Below, one piece after another: positions 7,002 to 8,392 of a DNA stretch of 8,392 nucleotides; position 1 is the first letter of the stretch, and the number at the start of each line of letters is the position of its first letter. The position numbers and the translations under genes were made by a program. Under the pieces are notes generated by a model. It was given only the letters and a program-made list of their open reading frames with translations. It searched no databases and had not been told where the DNA came from. Source of the stretch: Paludibacter sp. (GTDB lineage Bacteria > Bacteroidota > Bacteroidia > Bacteroidales > Paludibacteraceae); the NCBI GenBank assembly GCA_028705705.1, contig JAQWCZ010000078.1:1-8392 (forward strand). Direction: 5' to 3'.

Positions 7002-7634
7002 TTATATTTCGTTATTTTTACTTTTGCTCTTCAGAAAATCCAAAATAAACTTTGTCAGAATATCAATCGCAATATGGTTGTTCCCTCCCTGCGGAACAAT
7101 GATATTGGCAAACCGCTTGGTTGGTTCAATGAATTGCAGGTGCATGGGCTTGACTGTTTTTTCGTATCGTTCCATCACTTTATTAACAGATCTGCCTCTT
7201 TCTACAATGTCACGATTGATAACACGAATCAACCGGTCGTCGGCATCGGCATCAACAAATACTTTTAAATCCAATAATTTTCTGACTTCCGGACTGGTCA
7301 GGATAAGAATTCCTTCCACGATCACAACGCTACAGGGATTTATGGGGATGGTTTCTTCAGCTCGTGTACAGGTCAAATAAGAATATATAGGTTGTTCGAT
7401 GCTTCTCCCCTGTTTCAGTTCTTTCAGATGCTTTACCAATAATTCCCATTCGATGGAATCCGGATGATCAAAATTAATTTCTAATCGTTCTTCAAGGGGT
7501 TTGTGACTGCTGTCGCGGTAATATGAATCCTGAGGGAGTATAACTATTTCATTTCCAGGTAGTCGTTCGAGTAGTTTCTTTACGACTGTCGTTTTTCCGG
7601 AGCCTGTACCTCCTGCTATTCCAATGATGAGCAT
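7002..7634 (-). CDS. udk: Uridine kinase
   Basis: Cytosolic pyrimidine-salvage enzyme that phosphorylates uridine and cytidine to UMP and CMP with ATP or GTP. At 210 residues it matches E. coli Udk (213) in length and runs parallel to it through most motifs: P-loop GGTGSGKT (8-15, Lys14), QDSYYRD (35-41) with the catalytic Asp36, NFDHPDS (54-60), PIYSY (82-86), VIVEGILIL (104-112), arginine-rich lid RDIVERGRS (141-149), QFIEPTKRFANIIVP (167-181) and a closing GGNNHIAID segment. The ATG at 7632-7634 places the P-loop at the usual position, so no extension is needed. TATATTAG on the minus strand (7662-7655) resembles a -7 element (seven of eight) but lacks a clear upstream TTTG. The gene converges with secDF and diverges from radC, so it is probably monocistronic. 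Phosphoribulokinase is related but lacks this motif set. Confidence 0.96.
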   Translation of the reverse strand: MLIIGIAGGTGSGKTTVVKKLLERLPGNEIVILPQDSYYRDSSHKPLEERLEINFDHPDSIEWELLVKHLKELKQGRSIEQPIYSYLTCTRAEETIPINPCSVVIVEGILILTSPEVRKLLDLKVFVDADADDRLIRVINRDIVERGRSVNKVMERYEKTVKPMHLQFIEPTKRFANIIVPQGGNNHIAIDILTKFILDFLKSKSKNNEI

Positions 7635-7764
7635 GATTTTTTATTTTTTGCGTGCTAATATACAGATTTTTCTAATAAATATTTACATTTTACGTACCCA
7701 CATAGAACATTTTTATTTAATTTTACGCCCACATTACCTGATTGAAAAATTATTTGTTGTTTTT

Positions 7765-8392
7765 ATGTTTGAAGAGGGAAAACATCTTACCATACGGGAA
7801 TGGTCAGAAGAAGACCGTCCCCGTGAAAAAATGCTTAAAAAAGGAACAATTGCATTGTCAGATGCCGAGTTATTAGCCATTTTGATTGGATCCGGAAGTA
7901 AAGACGAATCAGCCGTGGAGCTGGCCAAAAGGGTAATGGCTGCCTGTCAGCATAATATTAATGAATTGGCAAGGCTTACGATACCCGAACTGTGCAGACA
8001 ATTCAAAGGAATTGGAGAGGCTAAAGCGATTACCATAGTTGCAGCACTGGAGTTAGGTAAAAGACGAAAAACGAAAGAGACATTAGAAAAAAAGAAAATA
8101 GGCTCAAGTATCGATTTGTTTCATTTGTTTGAGGCTAATATGATTGATTTGAATCACGAGGAATTCTGGATTGCATTACTGGATGGGGCAAACAAGGTAA
8201 TTGAAGTGCAGAAGCTAACCCAGGGAGGTAGTAGCCAGACTGTTGTTGATATTCCTATGTTGTTGAAACTGGCGTTGGATAAAAAATCTACTTGCCTTGC
8301 TGTGGCTCATAATCATCCGTCGGGACAGAAATTCCCCAGCCGGGAGGACGAAAAGGTAACCCACCGTGTCAGAGCTGGTTGTGAGGCCGTAG
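7765..8392 (+). CDS. radC: RadC family protein (JAB/MPN domain), 3' end missing
   Basis: An open frame runs from ATG 7765 to the window edge: 209 codons without a stop, so probably only about the last 20 residues are missing. The N-terminal part has REWSEEDRPREKML (residues 10-23) and LSDAELLAILIGSGS, the UPF0758 signature, then a helix-hairpin-helix-like FKGIGEAKA (around 80-88). The C-terminal JAB domain carries a metal-binding JAMM-type motif: His182 and His184 in HNHPSG, with Ser192 and Asp195 in SRED. Named after a supposed radiation-sensitivity locus in E. coli; its true biochemical role is unsettled, and involvement in DNA repair is tradition more than proof. The N-terminal domain argues for the chromosomal housekeeping form and not the short plasmid or phage RadC-like proteins. 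Only 130 bases separate it from divergent udk; I see no clear promoter, only TAATTTTA at 7718-7725 as a weak -7 candidate. Confidence 0.93.
   Translation, partial: MFEEGKHLTIREWSEEDRPREKMLKKGTIALSDAELLAILIGSGSKDESAVELAKRVMAACQHNINELARLTIPELCRQFKGIGEAKAITIVAALELGKRRKTKETLEKKKIGSSIDLFHLFEANMIDLNHEEFWIALLDGANKVIEVQKLTQGGSSQTVVDIPMLLKLALDKKSTCLAVAHNHPSGQKFPSREDEKVTHRVRAGCEAV

Noticed and set aside
7024..7380. 118-codon plus-strand ORF across udk
   Set aside because: Antisense to conserved Udk motifs, with no recognisable domain.
7765..8392. RadC-like gene as a marker of a mobile or defence island
   Set aside because: It has the full N-terminal UPF0758 and helix-hairpin-helix region of chromosomal RadC, and the neighbours are housekeeping genes.

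Overview
This window looks like an ordinary chromosomal housekeeping region of a Bacteroidota bacterium, most likely of the order Bacteroidales. Four things point there: three good matches to the Bacteroidota promoter (TTTG, a spacer of about 16-21 bases, then TAnnTTTG); A-rich translation start regions without a strong Shine-Dalgarno; a fused SecDF protein; and a short SerA of the Bacteroidales type. I cannot resolve the genus. I found no mobile element, CRISPR array or recognisable new multi-gene system. The unusual features are small and mostly lie between the genes.

Layout: (1) ald, alanine dehydrogenase, on the minus strand (48-1130), with a possible terminator at the window's left edge built from heptamer-like repeats. 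(2) A 357-base intergenic region with the serC promoter and a leader of about 140 bases carrying a perfect 10-bp inverted repeat and a 20-codon upstream ORF. (3) serC-serA (1488-3478), overlapping by ATGA and followed by a bidirectional terminator. (4) An initiator tRNA-fMet on the minus strand (3532-3603) with its own promoter. (5) A short intergenic stretch with degenerate 7-bp and 8-bp tandem repeats. (6) secDF (3842-6895), with its own promoter. (7) A convergent junction holding a terminator and a separate near-perfect palindrome. (8) udk, uridine kinase, on the minus strand (7002-7634). (9) radC (7765 to the window end), cut off by the right edge.

SerA and SerC catalyse steps one and two of the phosphorylated serine pathway; the phosphatase SerB is not in the window. 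Ald interconverts alanine and pyruvate and may touch the same amino-acid metabolism, but it is transcribed divergently. SecDF, Udk, the tRNA and RadC are unrelated housekeeping functions, each apparently transcribed alone.

The items most worth a second look are the heptamer-type tandem repeats at two gene boundaries, the serC leader, and the SerA active site, where the usual catalytic histidine is a lysine.
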